Shown: one piece after another, positions 34,990 to 47,520 of the stretch
Layout: each line of letters opens with the position of its first letter
Position numbering within the stretch: position 1 is the stretch's first letter
Source: Psilocybe azurescens
Lineage: Eukaryota; Basidiomycota; Agaricomycetes; Agaricales; Agrocybaceae
NCBI GenBank assembly: GCA_023853785.1
Contig: JAJIRX010000262.1
Coordinates: forward strand, 124,001 to 188,000
Direction of reading: 5' to 3'
Length of the DNA stretch: 64,000 nucleotides
Program-made: the position numbers and the translations under genes
The notes under the pieces: model-generated
Told to the model about the DNA's origin: nothing
The model's database searches: none
The model's input: only the letters and a program-made list of their open reading frames with translations

Positions 34990-36890
34990 AATAATACGAA
35001 GAGGGGGGAATAAAACGAAGCAATGAAGCATGAACTGTCAACCCAACAAGCACAGTGCGCCAGAAGGAAATGCAAGAAAAAAACAACAAAAACACACCCA
35101 TCGCGAGATCATATCCCAACATCGTCCCGCTACTTCAAATCACATTATATAAACTCACAACCGCCTCCGCCTCCATCCCCTACCACCTCACCCCACCTCA
35201 CCCAATGCTAAAGCTCGGCCAACTACTGCCCGCCCAACACTTCCCAAAATAACAACAGGCGTCAACACACAATAGCGCCAAAATATCCTCCGGCTGATGA
35301 GCGTCCGATGCACCGGTGGACACGATCTGCACGATGATGAGCACGGGCGGGGAGCAGAGAAGGAGGGTGTTGACAATACCGGGCTGTGTGGAATGAAAGA
35401 TATGGTGAGTAAAAAAATTTGCAGTGAAGGGGCGGAGAGGGAGAAAAGTGAAGTGAAGGGGGGAAAGGAGGAAGAACGATCGAGGGATCGAGACCAAAGG
35501 ACGAGGAGCACTCCGCGACCGAATGATAAAGCAAGGAGGGTTATGGAATCCCCCCCTAAAAACGCGCAAAGGGAGGAAAGGAAGGGGAAAGGGGGACGCA
35601 TACATCCCGCCCTCATAACACAGTATATACAAAAAGAACAAAAGAACGAAATCACTCACTCCTCACACACACAGCATGCCAAATGCGCTTCGTCGCAAGG
35701 CCCATCGGCGGTATGAGCAGCATGCACGCGCCGAGATCGCGAACAGCACCATCCTCGCGTCTCGCCTGGCTTCCTCCTAGGCGTGTCTACTTTTCCACTT
35801 TGTGCGTCCTTGCGTTGAGCTTGTGAACCTGTCCTGGTGTGTAGCAGAGCAAATCCCTAACGCGCTGCAAGCAACTTCTCCGATCTTATCTTTCCTACTC
35901 CTCTGTTTGCACAACTGCGATTCCCTCCTTTCCCGTTCCCTCACTCTCATTCTCCCCGCCCCCAAAATACCCCCCGAGCACAACAAGAAACAAGCGTCAT
36001 CGGCACCACACACTTGCCACGCTTTCCCACCTCCCCATTGCCCGATTCGCCGGCCTTGATGCTCCAGCGCGTACTGCGAAGAAGGCGTCAGGATGGACAT
36101 GAGCGGGAGCAATAATGCTGCGTGGGGTGGGACTGTTAGAAGGAATGCGTGAATCCAAAGCAGGAGCGTGGTGACGGGTTGCGAGATGTATGTGTGGATG
36201 GGGATGGGGCGGAGGGAGGTTGTGGTGCGCGGGCGCCGTGGTAGAGGTCAGCGGAAGCGGTGCCGTTGAGGCTTCATTCTTATCCTCCTGATCCTCCTCA
36301 CTATCACTAGTCTCTCCGTCCCTAGCATTCACACCTGACCCCTCCCACCCGCTGCCCCAGCGCCGAAAGTAGTGGAAGCACCCACACCAACACTCTACAC
36401 GGGGCAGATCTGCACGGCTCTCATTTGGACTGTTCGGGAACAAGTGGTAGAATGTCGTGGTGCACCTGCCGGGCGGGAACGGGGGTCGCGTGTTGCCTCC
36501 TGTTCCTGTTCCTGTACCCACTACATGTTCTGGTCCCGAAGCGTGTTGCATTTGTTGATCTTTGATATATCCATGCTTAGACGCTCCAGCTGATGAAAGA
36601 GCACCCAGAGCATCAGGGACTCCCGAGGACGCGATACAGGGCGATGAGGGCGCAGAGGACATAGGCAATTTCGTGAACTGGCTTGCTATCCTCTTCGTCC
36701 AAGTGTGGAACTCGACGCGTGTGTTGGGGGATCATGCTTTCTGTCCTCTGAATCGTCGGCAAAGTCCACGGGGAGTGGGGTACACTCGCATTTTCTATAG
36801 GTATCAAGCCCGAAGACGGATGTAGAGCGTGTGGTCGTGTATAGGATGATGGGGGCGCGAGGATGGTGGCTGTGAGCAAGAAGAGGGCTT
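34990..36890 (-). pseudogene. PIN-like transporter, copy 2 (best-preserved)
   Basis: Read from right to left, this remnant has a loop region with LFPNSPNESRADLP (about 36460-36420). Next comes an acidic segment (DSEEDQEDKNE), then a hydrophobic helix TTLLLWIHAFLLTVPPHAA (about 36180-36120) and LTPSSQYALEH. A CVVPMTLV-type segment follows (about 36000), then LLIPPMGLATKRIWHAVCEE (35715-35655). After a likely intron ending CACACAG come IVNTLLLCSPPVL and LISRRIFWRYCVLTP (35330-35280). The AG(N/K)C-PxTLV, SPPAL-LAQI and ISRTIFWSYCVLTP signatures are what I expect in the C-terminal bundle of fungal PIN-like carriers. Several frame changes show it is dead. The unit recurs at 54870-56600. Confidence 0.6.
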
Positions 36891-38405
36891 AGTCTACAGT
36901 TTGACGGATATATAAAAACGCACATAGGTACATAGCCAATTGAAATTTCGAACTCCGCTTCAATGACCCTGCGAATGATTACGTGTTATCCTTCTTCGAC
37001 CTTCTCAACTAATTGCATTATTAGGCTCCTCTGTAATATTATACTCGATGTTCAAACCCAAACCCCAATGGTCACTAGTAGACAGACTCAGAAGTAGCAA
37101 TATTTAGGCAAGCACGCGATTGATGTCCACCAGCACGCAATGGCCATCGGCAACTCTCGGAGACTAACCCTCCTCGGAGAGCCCAAGCAATTGCATAAAC
37201 TAATTATTTTTCAAAAGTCCACCTTCCCAATTGCGGTATATTTTGTGGTATCGGGATATAGAGAAAGTCAAGGCACGCCGCTTCCTTTCTCCTCCCTCCC
37301 TGTCGTCCGTCTTTCTTCCTGTAGCAGCGGTGCCCGCTCTCTTTCCTGATTCTGGCCCTGGTCTTATCCCTATTTATGGAGCGCTAAAGCGGTCGTATTA
37401 GCTCCATCGCGCCTCCCTCACCTATGTGGTCCTTGTGCGACTTTCCCGCCTACGTCATAACTGCTGTTCACTCTTCTGACAGTCCCTACAAGTCTTAAGT
37501 TTACTACCCTGGAGAAGAACCTCTCCTTGCACACGGAGTCCGGATTTTTATCGTAAATTGCTATGCATTGCTTGTCAAATGTTCCACGTTAATGCTCACG
37601 TCGTGGTCTCCAAATAGGTCAAGGCATGGCATGGAAAGCATATATGCGCATATATGCACTGGTTTTTGGTTGTTTAATGTCTATGTATGTCGTGTCAGCA
37701 TCTCTTTCGTATGACACCTCCTTAATGAAGCACAGCAAGAGTGTACACCCCATAACAGCAAGTGAGCGCTACTGGATCCACAATTGCAGGTACTTTTGAG
37801 TTCCATCAACTATTCCAGAGAAGCAACAAGCACCTAACAACCCTTCGCTTTTTAGTCTGAGTCCGCCGCTCTTATTGTCGGACACAGCAAAGGACGAGGT
37901 GATTTTAACTGTTGCACGTGTTTGGTTTGGGATTTTTAGTTTGCTTGTTGTATATCGAGTACTAGATCGTTCTATCATGTCTGTAATAATAATTTTAGTT
38001 ACGGTTTTCTAAGTTCCCATGAACCACGAACAGTGGCACTACACACGCAGTAAAATAAGTTTCCCCCTCAGAATGCATGAATGTCCGTGCAAGGATTGCA
38101 ATGACATTACATTGATTTAAGGCTACATATTAATGTAATCTCAATAAGCTATTGTCAAGTTTATAACTACTTTCACGGCATTCTAATGGTACGGAACAGT
38201 TGTTACAATACAATTGGTTGTAACGAGGGCCTCCATTACAAGACCTTTTAGCTCAAATATGCATTGGAAACTACAGAAGAATTTCCGGGTTTACTCCAAA
38301 TCGATTTATTATAATTCTATCACAATGTGGGTGGGTATCTTATGGAAATTACCAATGTATTCCGTAATTTCTAAGGATTTCTGAGGCATTCTAGGGAGGC
38401 GGACT
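36891..38405. other. No gene recognised
   Basis: A minus-strand frame at 37978-37769 and a plus frame at 37140-37349 have no family features. The sequence becomes more AT-rich after 37.5 kb. Confidence 0.4.
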
Positions 38406-38409
38406 TTTT

Positions 38410-40206
38410 GCTGATGTCACCAGAACCTGTCGTCGCCCCCGCCGAACGCCGTAGAGCAGTAGCAGTTGCATATCGCTTGTGGTGCTGACGTCATTGCTGC
38501 AAGATGCGAACCTGCAGCTGCAGCTGAAGGAGAAAGAGGAGATTTCGACCCTCCACCGTACTCGGCATCTCCGTCCCGCTTGCCGTCCCCTGAGCTAGGG
38601 CTGCACCTAACCCTAACTCTGACCCTGTATGCCAAGGACCACCCGCTCCTGCTCAAGCCAAAGCCCTTGCGCATCCCGACGCCTGTCGCGGTTAAGCCGT
38701 CTTCTTCCTCTCCCCTGGGTCCCTCGTTATCGTCATCTTCGTCAAATGCCCACGCTTACTCGCAGCCGCTGCGCTGCCAGCGTATCGCGTCCTCGGACCT
38801 CAACGTGCTTGTGTATGTCTGCTGCATGGTCATATACAGCGTCGAGAAGCGGTACAGAGCCGAGAGGGCGTGCGCTGCCGCCTCTGCGACGTCCTCTGCG
38901 TCTACGAGCAGGTCGAAGAGTCTGACGCCGATGTCTGGTCCTCGTGAGTCTTGTCGTTGTTTTCCATGATAACTATGACGATGTTGTTGCTAATGTCCCT
39001 TCAACTGCGAGGGCAGCCTTGGATGTGAAGTATCGCTGTCAATCTGACATCTGCGTCACCGGTGCTTCGAATCAGACCTCTAGTCGCATTCGCCGCTTCC
39101 CCCCTCGACGATGACTCCACCACCAAGAATGACGATTCCGACCACCTTTCAACGGCGCACGCTTCTTTGCCGAGCGTAGACAGCACATTGCGGACCTTGG
39201 AGTACAAGACGCGCTCCTCACGACCCGGCTGAAGGACTTCTTGAGGATGCAGGGTGTGCCGGAGGCGGAGCTCGATGTGCCGTTCTTCGAGCGGTTGCAC
39301 GGTGGATGTGCGTCGGGTGAGGACGAGAAGGACGAGGATAGTCGGATGATGGTCGAGGTCGAGCGCGAGATGCGCGAGATGCATCTCAGGCAGCAAGAAC
39401 CCTTTCCTGTCCCCGTCCCTGTCCCCGTCCAGTGTCCCCGCTCCTTCTCCCTGACGATGCCCAGGTACCGGCCTTGGGGTTTGGCCGTCTGTGCATTCAC
39501 TTTGTTCTCCACTCCCACTTTTTCAATTCTCCTTTCAACTTTCAACTCACGCATTTTATTCGCTCATTTACATTCCACCATTTATCCTCGGCATGGAATG
39601 CTGGAGCAGACTGGATTCGAAGCCAGGTCTAGATTCACCCTCCTATCCCCTATATGTTCTCCGCCTTGATTTAGCGTCGAATCGATCGTTTCAAGGTTTG
39701 CTGGATCTTTCAGCTTCTCTAGTCCGTCCTCCTTAGTTTAGTTTTCATGCGTCCCTTTTCTGATGTGTGGTTTTATTGTTATTTTCACAACATCTTTTTG
39801 GTTTCGTTCTACTACCACACGCAACCCGCGAGTCCGAGTGCCGAATAAAAGCAACGATATCCACTGCGCTCTGCCGTAAACGCTCTACGAACGGAGTTTG
39901 AGTCGAGTCCCGGCAGTCCTTCGTGTTTATTCTTTTTCGCTTGCTGGATTGTGTGAGACCCCTTGCGATTGCAACAGTGATTTGATTTATGATTTGTGGA
40001 TCTGGATTGTAGTACGCCCTCCGAAAGAATGAAAAGAATAAATACCGAACAAATGAAACGACCGTAACAACACCACCCCTTCGACCGATACCCTATCGAA
40101 GTCTTGGTGTCTCGGCGATGCCGAAGACACCCTGCGTCCTATACCCGCTTACACTCATGTGCTTGACACGGCGCCCGCACCAGCACCCGCATCCTCATGC
40201 TTAGCT
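38410..40206 (+). pseudogene. Family X, copy 3 (most complete)
   Basis: A forward frame (38466-38969) encodes FDPPPYSASPSRLPSPELGL, then LLLKPKPLRIPTPVAVK, a Ser-rich run, and LVYVCCMVIYSVEKRYRAER (about 38810-38860). After a frame change a second open part (39241-39669) reads MQGVPEAELDVPFFERLHGG, an acidic DEKDEDSRMMVEVEREMREM helix-forming stretch, and PVPVPVPV. The non-coding tail (about 39750-40206) equals 4480-4905 and ends CTCATGCTTAGCTT. The mixture of Ser/Pro-rich low complexity and a charged helix gives no family assignment. It may be a real but rapidly evolving host gene or the cargo of an element. Confidence 0.5.
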
Positions 40207-41685
40207 TAACCCTCGCACGACATCCACCCTATGTCAAGCGCCTGCAGTTTTCATCTAGGTTATAGTTACCAACATAGTCACTTTTATATTTGTCCAGTTC
40301 GTGATGATTTTATATGGTGAGAGACTCGACCCTTTAAATTTCAGCAAATACTTGCATACTTCTCCAAACAAGGTCTACACCCGATGGCGCACATTTTCTC
40401 CGGGTCTTCCCATGTTGAAGGTAAGATTCTGTTTGCCGAGAAAATTGACTAGCTTGGCTGAGTAACCAGCCTTCGATAACATGAATGCAAAAGCATCCCA
40501 GATGAAGTTCCACTGTTCGCCGTCATATCGGTGCAGAGAATGGACTCATCCCAAGCGCGGACTGCAAAATTCACCGCAAACACCGCAATCGTACTATACA
40601 TTAATTGATCAACAAAATGAGGTCCTGCTTGTGAAGGATCATTTAGAAATTCTTTCGGATTCCTCGATATGGGGTACTAGCTTTGGGAGTAATTATGTAC
40701 CCATCAGGTTTTTGCTCCAGCTCGATATAATCGAAAAATGCAGCAAGGAGGAAACTTGGCACATAAACCGAGACTTCTGGTGCTGTTGAGGATGAAAGAA
40801 TCCTAAATGTCGTCGAAGAGACTGTTCGCTTATATTCAAGTATCCCGCCAGCACAAACGGCAATCCGAAAAGCCGGATAAAGGCTCATAGGAATTGATGC
40901 CAGGGATTTGCGTAAATTTTCATCCAAAATACCTCGATGGTGGAGATAGAGCTCTTCCGTTTGTCTAGATTGCTTGGTTTGCAGTCAAAATACGTTGATT
41001 CCAATATCTTTTAACAAAGTAGACATACTAGTCTTGAATCCAGCAGCTTCCGTTTTAGGACATTCTGTAAGAATGCGCTCGATCAATAAAATTGATGGGC
41101 GTCCTACAATCCGAAAACATAAGGTCTGGATTCGAGACTAAGACATACCGATGTTTGCAGAATTTGTAGAAACATTGCAGGATCACCATTCAAGGAGTTG
41201 TCATATTTGTTTCATAGCTTGATGTGGGCGCATAAGTTTTCCGGTGCTGAAAATAGGGTAACTCTGTCGGAAAATGTGAGATCAGAATATATGCATAAAA
41301 ATGAATACATCTACACTTATTAGCCCCCATCAGCTTTTCGGCCAGGTGATATATGTCAGTAATCATTCTATATAGTAGTGTCGGAATGGTCAGACTGACC
41401 ACTCATTTTCATCAGTATCGTCTTGCATCTGTTCGTACCAGATACTGGGCTTGTATATATGATCTGTATTTGTTGCAAAAACAAAAGACTCAAAGTATTC
41501 AAACCTGTCTGTATTTTATATAGATCCGTATATGCCATTTTATTGTCATAGTTAGAGTGTAACCAATTCATAGCCAAGGTCTAAATTCGTGTAACAGTTG
41601 TCTCAGGCAAAGCAAGTTGAGAACCATAGCCAATCGAGATTGGTAGGGGGACTCGCTTTTCATTTCATTCTTCGAATGGTTGACA
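40207..41685. other. No gene firmly recognised
   Basis: A minus-strand frame at 40927-40643 contains SLYPAFRIAVCAGGILEYK and a second hydrophobic stretch (VYVPSFLLAAFFDYIELE). It could be an exon of a membrane-associated protein but has no recognised domain. The remainder has only short frames. Confidence 0.3.
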
Positions 41686-41689
41686 ATTT

Positions 41690-41940
41690 AGCCACTTTTG
41701 TCTCCTAGATGCTTAGCTTAATTGGTAGAATAATTCAAACTCGAAAGAGCGGACTTCGTCCGCTATTACATGCCGAAGGAATTGTACTACGGCATGGTAT
41801 TGGTATTTATTACAAATTGCCAACAGGGGAGTCCTGGAAAAAATTATCTCTATATGGTTGTTGTTTACATTTATGTACTAGATTGCAACTAACGAATTTC
41901 ATACATGTAAAATACCCTGCCTTCGGCAGGTAATTAAATA
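41690..41940. other. Probable mitochondrial DNA insert (NUMT)
   Basis: GCTTAGCTTAATTGGTAGAA at about 41711 resembles the D-arm half of a fungal mitochondrial tRNA. It is followed by three compact GC hairpins in AT-rich sequence: GCGGACTTCGTCCGC (41749-41763), CATGCCG/CGGCATG (about 41769-41796) and CCTGCCTTCGGCAGG (41916-41930). TTC-loop GC hairpins are characteristic of fungal mtDNA intergenic regions. No complete tRNA or gene is present. Confidence 0.45.
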
Positions 41941-42091
41941 AAATTGATTCAGACATATAACTATAGACCCGAATGATGAAGTATGATATGTTTCTCATAA
42001 GCTCGCAAGTGAGCAATTTTTGTGTAGTGATCATGCCCTGATCATCTGTACAAAAAAATATATGACCCAATCAACATGCTGATATAGCTTC

Positions 42092-43740
42092 CTACAAAGC
42101 TTGATCAGTCTTGGTAAGTTCATCACCTTCTTCAGGTGCTGATATACTAATTTGGATTTTTCCGACTTTGAAAACCTTCTTCCGAAGAATGCTGTTGCCA
42201 TTCAGAGGGCCTGCTAGTCGAAGATGACTCAAGAGTGCCCGGTACGCATAATCTTGCACCGATGTCCTCATGTTGAGTGCTACATGAAATAAACCAAAGT
42301 TCAGGAATAAATTTGTAACAGAGAAATCAGTGCTTACATTCAATGGCAGAAATACAGAAATGGGCAGCTTCCTCATGCCTTTTACTGGGATCAATGAAAA
42401 TTTCACGAGACCGGGTTGGATCAACAAGGAAGTCACCGAACGAGGCATGAAAAATTTGATGGGCTCCTTGTTATCTGAGACATCCGCAACGGACAACAAG
42501 TCAATGAGGAGGAGCTTAACGGTGCCCGGGGTAAGCTGCATAAACTTCTCTAGATCACTGACTCCCAGAGGTCCAATGGAATCATCTATATTATCAGTCA
42601 ATGCAAAAGCCACACCTAGAATTCGCAAGACTTCTTTGACATCTTCCACGTCAGAAAGAATATTAATATACAGAGCATCCAGATGCCCGTATGGCCTATC
42701 GCCATTGACCGGAGGCCTTGAATGACTTTGAGACGATTGAGAGGATTATGTCGGGGAGAGGACACATATCTAACGACTGTGGCTGCGTAGATGAATTGAC
42801 CTGATGATTTTAAGACCAATTTGTCAATGTCTTCCTCCGATGTCCATGAATCCGGAAGATAGGTGCGCATGATGTGCGTGTTTCGCATGTCAAGAAACGA
42901 GTCCCGCAGATATAGCCTGATATCCTCGTCTGGCTGGTATGTGTCGTCGAGTGCAAGACGAAAAGTCAGATTGTGCAGAAGCGCGACAGAAAATGATATG
43001 ATGAGGTCGTACTCTGGTCGGCTGGCAATGAGAAATCTGAAGGGGAGAGCTGAGCGATGTTGTTGGAGTGCATTCGAGATGATGTTTAAAATTGTGTTCT
43101 GAACGCCCGCGCCTTTTCATTCATCAAGACCATCTATGACGATTAGGTTGGGAAATGGTGTTCCGGATGTGAAGCGCCCGGCACTGGAAAGCTGAAGAAG
43201 AGGATCAAGAAACAATGTACGAAATTGAGTATCGAAATTGAGCTGAAAGATTGCCGGGTTGTTGTTGATAACTGCTTCGACTATGGGCCGAGATTGAGGA
43301 ATGTTGAACCATAATTGATAGGCCAATGTCGCGACGAAAGCCTTTTCGTTATTTCGCTTGGAATCTAACATAGAAAAAGAAACTAGCGAGAAGGCGATTC
43401 TCTGCGGCGCATAGCTCTGCGAAAGTCTGGGCGATCGCCGATTTCCTGCGCCTGCCGGACCATAGAGCCAAAGCACCAAGTTATCCCATCCAAATTCCCC
43501 AATAAACCAATCCATGAGCTTCTTAAGAACGGCGGTGCGAGTGTTTGCGTGGCATTTGGGAGGGTCGAATCGCTCGCCAGAGTTATGGAGCGCCCCAAGA
43601 GATGATGCCTTCATTAATCGTTTGATGGCTGTACTCATGCATCAATTGTATTTGAGGATAATCTACAGAGACTGAGGGAGCCACATACCCTTGGACGGTT
43701 GCGCCTGATGGTGCTCGTGGTGTTCAGCAATGAACGTTGA
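42092..43740 (-). pseudogene. NACHT-domain NTPase (NLR-like), frame-broken
   Basis: NLR-like STAND proteins of fungi bind nucleotide through a NACHT domain and act in non-self recognition or incompatibility. This gene starts at or before 43638, with a probable upstream exon FIAEHHEHHQAQPSK at about 43740-43690. It has the family motif GERFDPPKCHANTR, then LWLYGPAGAG as the Walker A start. Walker B is FPNLIVIDGLDE. Later come IASRPEYD, SSGQFIYAATVVRYVSSP, LRILGVAFALTD and LEKFMQLTPGTVKLLLIDLL. Lesions: a 1-nt loss at 43442-43444 that removes the Walker A Lys-Ser, with a compensating loss at about 43374-43378; an in-frame TGA at 43117-43119; and 1-nt losses near 42702-42713 and at 42450-42454. 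One 3' intron (GTAAGC) is recognisable. No sensor repeats follow. Confidence 0.75.
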
Positions 43741-43745
43741 TCTAT

Positions 43746-43979
43746 CTATCGAGACATGGTGTGAATTTTGAAACATCGTACATGCAACTGATATGCGTTA
43801 TGACTGAGCGTGGAGGATGATGGAGCGCCTCCGATCTTGGTCTGGGCAAGAAAGCTTAGTTGGTGACTCTCAAGGGGAAGTGAATCAAATACAACGAGAA
43901 TATATGGAAAGGTGCGCATGAGGCCCGGCGTGCACGAAAACACCATGATGTCTTCATTAGTGTTTTTCTTCACATGCAC
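43746..43979 (-). other. Possible 5' exon region of the NACHT gene
   Basis: A minus-strand frame with MVFSCTPGLMRTFPYILVVF lies directly upstream of the NACHT remnant. Some basidiomycete NACHT genes have an N-terminal C2-like region here. The link is by position only. Confidence 0.2.
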
Positions 43980-44282
43980 AGCTTCCTTGTTATTTTAGGA
44001 TCAAAGTTAACACTGCTTACCTGTTAATCGGACCGCAGAAGTTCTTTATCAGAACTTCATCGTTGAAGGCGACGAGCCCTGTCTTACTTTATTCTCAATA
44101 TTCAGTGTACAGTGTAATATGATTTGTCATAAGCAGCACCAACCAGCATCTACATAGGCGGCCTCCGTCTGTTTTGCATCGTGATGCATCCATCGCACAG
44201 GTCGCACAGTCACTTGTATTTGGAATTGATGAATATATATACAAGCACAGCAGCTGTACGCTCCCTGCGGCTTCATTGTACA

Positions 44283-44650
44283 TGTAATTAATTACTCGAA
44301 CTGATAATAGCGACACACAAATGCGCGGCTTCCTCATGTTTTTTGCTGCTGTCAATAGCAAAGTGTAGACACTGCGCCGAATCGAAAAGAAAGTCACTGA
44401 AAGACGCGTGCAAAAATTCGATTGGCTTCCGGTTATTTGACATATCGTCCGAAGCTCTGAACATTGAGAAACAACTGAGGTATAACATAGCTGGAGCGAT
44501 ACGATACGATGTGGTTATGTTACCGGTTATTAGGTGGGAGATAAGAGAGAACGTAGTCAGGTAAGCGACAGAGACCAGCAGGACAAGCACGATGAGAGTG
44601 GTATGAAGACGAGTGAGGAAGCTGTAGCATACCAGTGACCACATACTCAC
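44283..44650 (-). pseudogene. Second NACHT-protein fragment (post-NACHT region)
   Basis: The minus strand reads RKPIEFLHASFSDFLFD, then SKKHEEAAHLCVAII, the same segment as KEPIKFF...KGMRK in the neighbouring pseudogene but in an unbroken frame. Only the region after the NTPase domain is present; no P-loop is seen. It shows a second member of the family once lay here. Confidence 0.6.
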
Positions 44651-44729
44651 ATAATGTTTCGAAATGGCTGTGGCTCACATGCACAGCTTGTCCGGTATTG
44701 GAGCATAAAGGATCTACCCAGCCTGACTC

Positions 44730-45400
44730 GCCTGGAATGTGAGGGTCGAATCTCCAAGCAGCAATATTTGAAAGTAACGCCTAGTGATTCCACTTGACGC
44801 GTGGTGCGATGAAAAATGATGGATGGGACAAATGTGTATACTATTCGAAGCGACCTGTGGCTATATGCTACATGCCGAGCGCAGAAGTTGCTTTTCTCAC
44901 ATCATGCATATATAACGAACATACCATTCTGGGCCCGCTGCACTGAAGAAACCTATTTGAGTTGTCGCTTGATTTGACGTCCACATGGATGCCATTCAGT
45001 CTGACGAGAAGAGAAGACAGGTAGGTTAGCGCAGAGAGCTGATCACCATACGAGTGTAGAATGAGAGTTGTACGATCCCCTACGGTATTAAAGTCTCGAG
45101 GCATGGTTCTCACTGATTCCATTCATCACGCCTGCTGAACCCTGTGAATGGCACATGCAGGGGCAGAGAGGGAGTGGAGTCATGAGGAGGAGATCGGACG
45201 GACAATGCTGGTGATGATGCAATTTAAGCATTTGGAGGACCCATTATCGAGGATACCGGGATATATAGACTCCTCCTAAGGGCCCTCAGGCGCTCTCATG
45301 GGAGCCACAGACCGATGAATGGCGTTGGGATAGTGGGCACTTGATCGATATCACGATCAAGAACATCAGAACGGTTACGTCGAGATCTCTCTTCCCATTC
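44730..45400 (-). repeat. Duplicated block D, copy 2
   Basis: Parallels 23640-24400, including the minus-strand segment RTTLILHSYGDQLSALTYL and NGIHVDVKSSD, the ATGAATGGAAT leader, and the non-coding right end (accgatgaatggcgttggga). It sits next to SEC61 copy 4, as copy 1 sits next to SEC61 copy 3. 45400-45890 holds purine-rich sequence, a GTCGAT microsatellite at about 45695, and no gene. Confidence 0.45.
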
Positions 45401-45899
45401 GTCCATCCACACTTTCATTCCCCTTCACCCATGCAGCGACGGGTCAAACGCCCCCTTACACTGCACCCCGGGCATATAACTCTTTTTGAATACAGTCAAC
45501 GAACAAACGAACCGAAATCATAAATTATATCGCACCCGCCCTCCACCATCCTACCCCACTCCCGTCCCACCACGATCACGATTACAGCCCGATTTAGTAT
45601 GCTCTTAATGAGGAAAAAGGGGAAGAAGGGAATGGAAGGAGGAGAGGGATGCGAGATATAGGCGGTGGGCAAGGTATGTCGAGTCGGGTGTGCAGAAGTC
45701 GATGTCGATGTCGATTATTTTATAGCAGATCACCAAATGCAGCCATCTTAGACCCGCCCGATTCATGCATGCTGATCTCCTAGTCTACATTAACAAAAAA
45801 AAAATATCCAAACCAAATCAGCAACCGCATTCCTCTCTCCTTCTCTCTACCCCGACAAGAGGGAAAAAAGGCGAAAAGACGAAGAAAAAAAACTCACAG

Positions 45900-47066
45900 C
45901 TATAAACAATAGTAACAGCCATTAAATCCCCGTGGCGCTCCCAATCGCACCCGAGAGGTACGCCGCAATAGAGAGCAAGCCGAGAATCGCGTCGCTGAAT
46001 GCAGCCGCCGTTGGGATCACCCGGTTCAGCTCCTTGTACATCGAGCCTTCGCAGTGGCCAGCCATGATCTGGTTGGTGGAGGAAAGAGTTAGCTTACAGG
46101 TTAAAAAGTTGCGGAGAACAAAAAAAAGGAATAAAGGGGACGGATAATTTGGCGGTGTGGCGTAACGTTAGGGACATGGAAATGGAAATGGGGATCGGAA
46201 ACCCAACGCAGATGAGCAACAACAAAAAAGCCCACCATGTGTTGATCCTTCAACCGCTTCGCCATATCCAGAGGCCCACTACCAGAGATCTCAATCTACC
46301 TCTTACTGAACAGTGCACACGCACTCAGCGTGAAGACAATGTAGATCGCCGTGTGGATCGGGTACAGGACCGCTTCTTTCAGGGTGTGCGGTGGAGACAC
46401 GAGGAGGTTGACGATGAGCGCGGCAACAAGCTGGATCATAAGCAAGAGGCAGAGACTGTCCCCGAGGTCGAATGGCTGGCCATACAGCCCTGTGAGCACG
46501 TAGACCATGGCTTGGTTGAGGGAGATGTTGAGAGCGAGGACTACGAAATTAGTCAGTATATCAGCTTCTTTGCGTGTATATAAGGATGAGGGAGGAATAG
46601 GAGGAAAGTGCAGATGGGATGGGAGGAAGATTGGAATGTACACGACACAAGACAACACGACACTTACGTTTCTGCGCACCACTAAACAACGCCCGATCCT
46701 CCTTGAGACTGAAATCCACATCAATAATGTTCGCAACCGCTACAAGCTGCATGATCGTTTCAGAAGTGACGATACCGAGTTCCATGGGCGTTCCACGGTT
46801 ATAAGCCAGGATGACACGCATCCAGTAGGGCAGGTCGGAGGAGTCGGAAGATATGATACCGTACAAGGGCACTTGCAAGCACAACAGGAAGATAAGGAGT
46901 GTCACTGTTTCCGCTGGCCATAGTACCTATTGGTTGAACGGGACCTTGTGATACGTGGGTCAGTCTGTGTTGTGTAGGGTTTAAAAAAAGGAAACGTACT
47001 TTGGAATCAGGTGAGGAGACTTCTGGTAGCATGGGTTAAAAAGGCCGGACGAGGTTGAGGTTCCGA
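45900..47066 (-). pseudogene. sec61: SEC61 alpha, copy 4 (internally deleted)
   Basis: The minus strand runs NLNLVRPF, a stop, PMLPEVSSPDSK and intron 1 (GTACGTTTCC). It continues with a frame-changing [58 protein letters not shown] and ALFSGAQK, then an intron (GTAAGTGTCG). VYVLTGLYGQPFDLGD and IQLVAALIVNLL follow. A large internal deletion (about 200 residues) joins this to [20 protein letters not shown]. It ends LKDQHM, an intron (GTGGGC...CCAACCAG), IMAGHCEGSMYKELNRVIP, SGAIGSATGI. The start codon is lost at the fusion with family X at about 47067. It reaches closer to the natural C terminus than the other copies. Confidence 0.85.
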
Positions 47067-47520
47067 ACGCTTGAGCCAGAGCTCTCGCGCATCCCTACGC
47101 CTGTCGTGGTTAAGGCCTCTTCTTCCACTCCCTTATGTCCCTCGCCTTCATCGTCTTTGTCCAATGCCCACTCCTACTTGCGCTCGCCGCAACGCCAGCG
47201 CATTGCGTCCTCGGACCTCAAAGTGTTCGTGTAGCGCCTGTCGTTGTTGTAGAGGATAATGATGTTGATGGTGACGTCACGACTGCACTTTCGACGTTGG
47301 CTTTGACTGCAACTTCGGCCTCGCATTTGAGGTATCGCCCTGGATCTGGAATCTGCGTCGCTGGTGCTCAGAGCTCAAGGCGCTGCGGCCGCTTCCCCCC
47401 TGGTCGAGGAGGTCGGGCTCGGTGTGCAGTTCTTCGAAAGGTCGCGTGGTGGGTGTGGCTGAGGCCATGTGCGTGGGCTGAGGATGATGAGGCACAGGCT
47501 GGTGACGGAGATGGTAGGGG
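47067..47520 (+). pseudogene. Family X fragment fused to SEC61 copy 4
   Basis: Begins at the same nucleotide context as 5549 (gagccagagctctcgcgcat). It contains CPSPSS-like serine codons, the conserved QRIASSDLKVFV (about 47190-47232), then the acidic DNDVDGDVTT and ICVAGAQSS segments. Several stops break the frame. It is better preserved than the 5.5-kb counterpart. Confidence 0.6.

Noticed and set aside
35997..36668. 223-codon minus-strand frame as a complete gene
   Set aside because: Only part of it matches the PIN-like loop; the rest is out of frame with the membrane helices and lacks a proper start.
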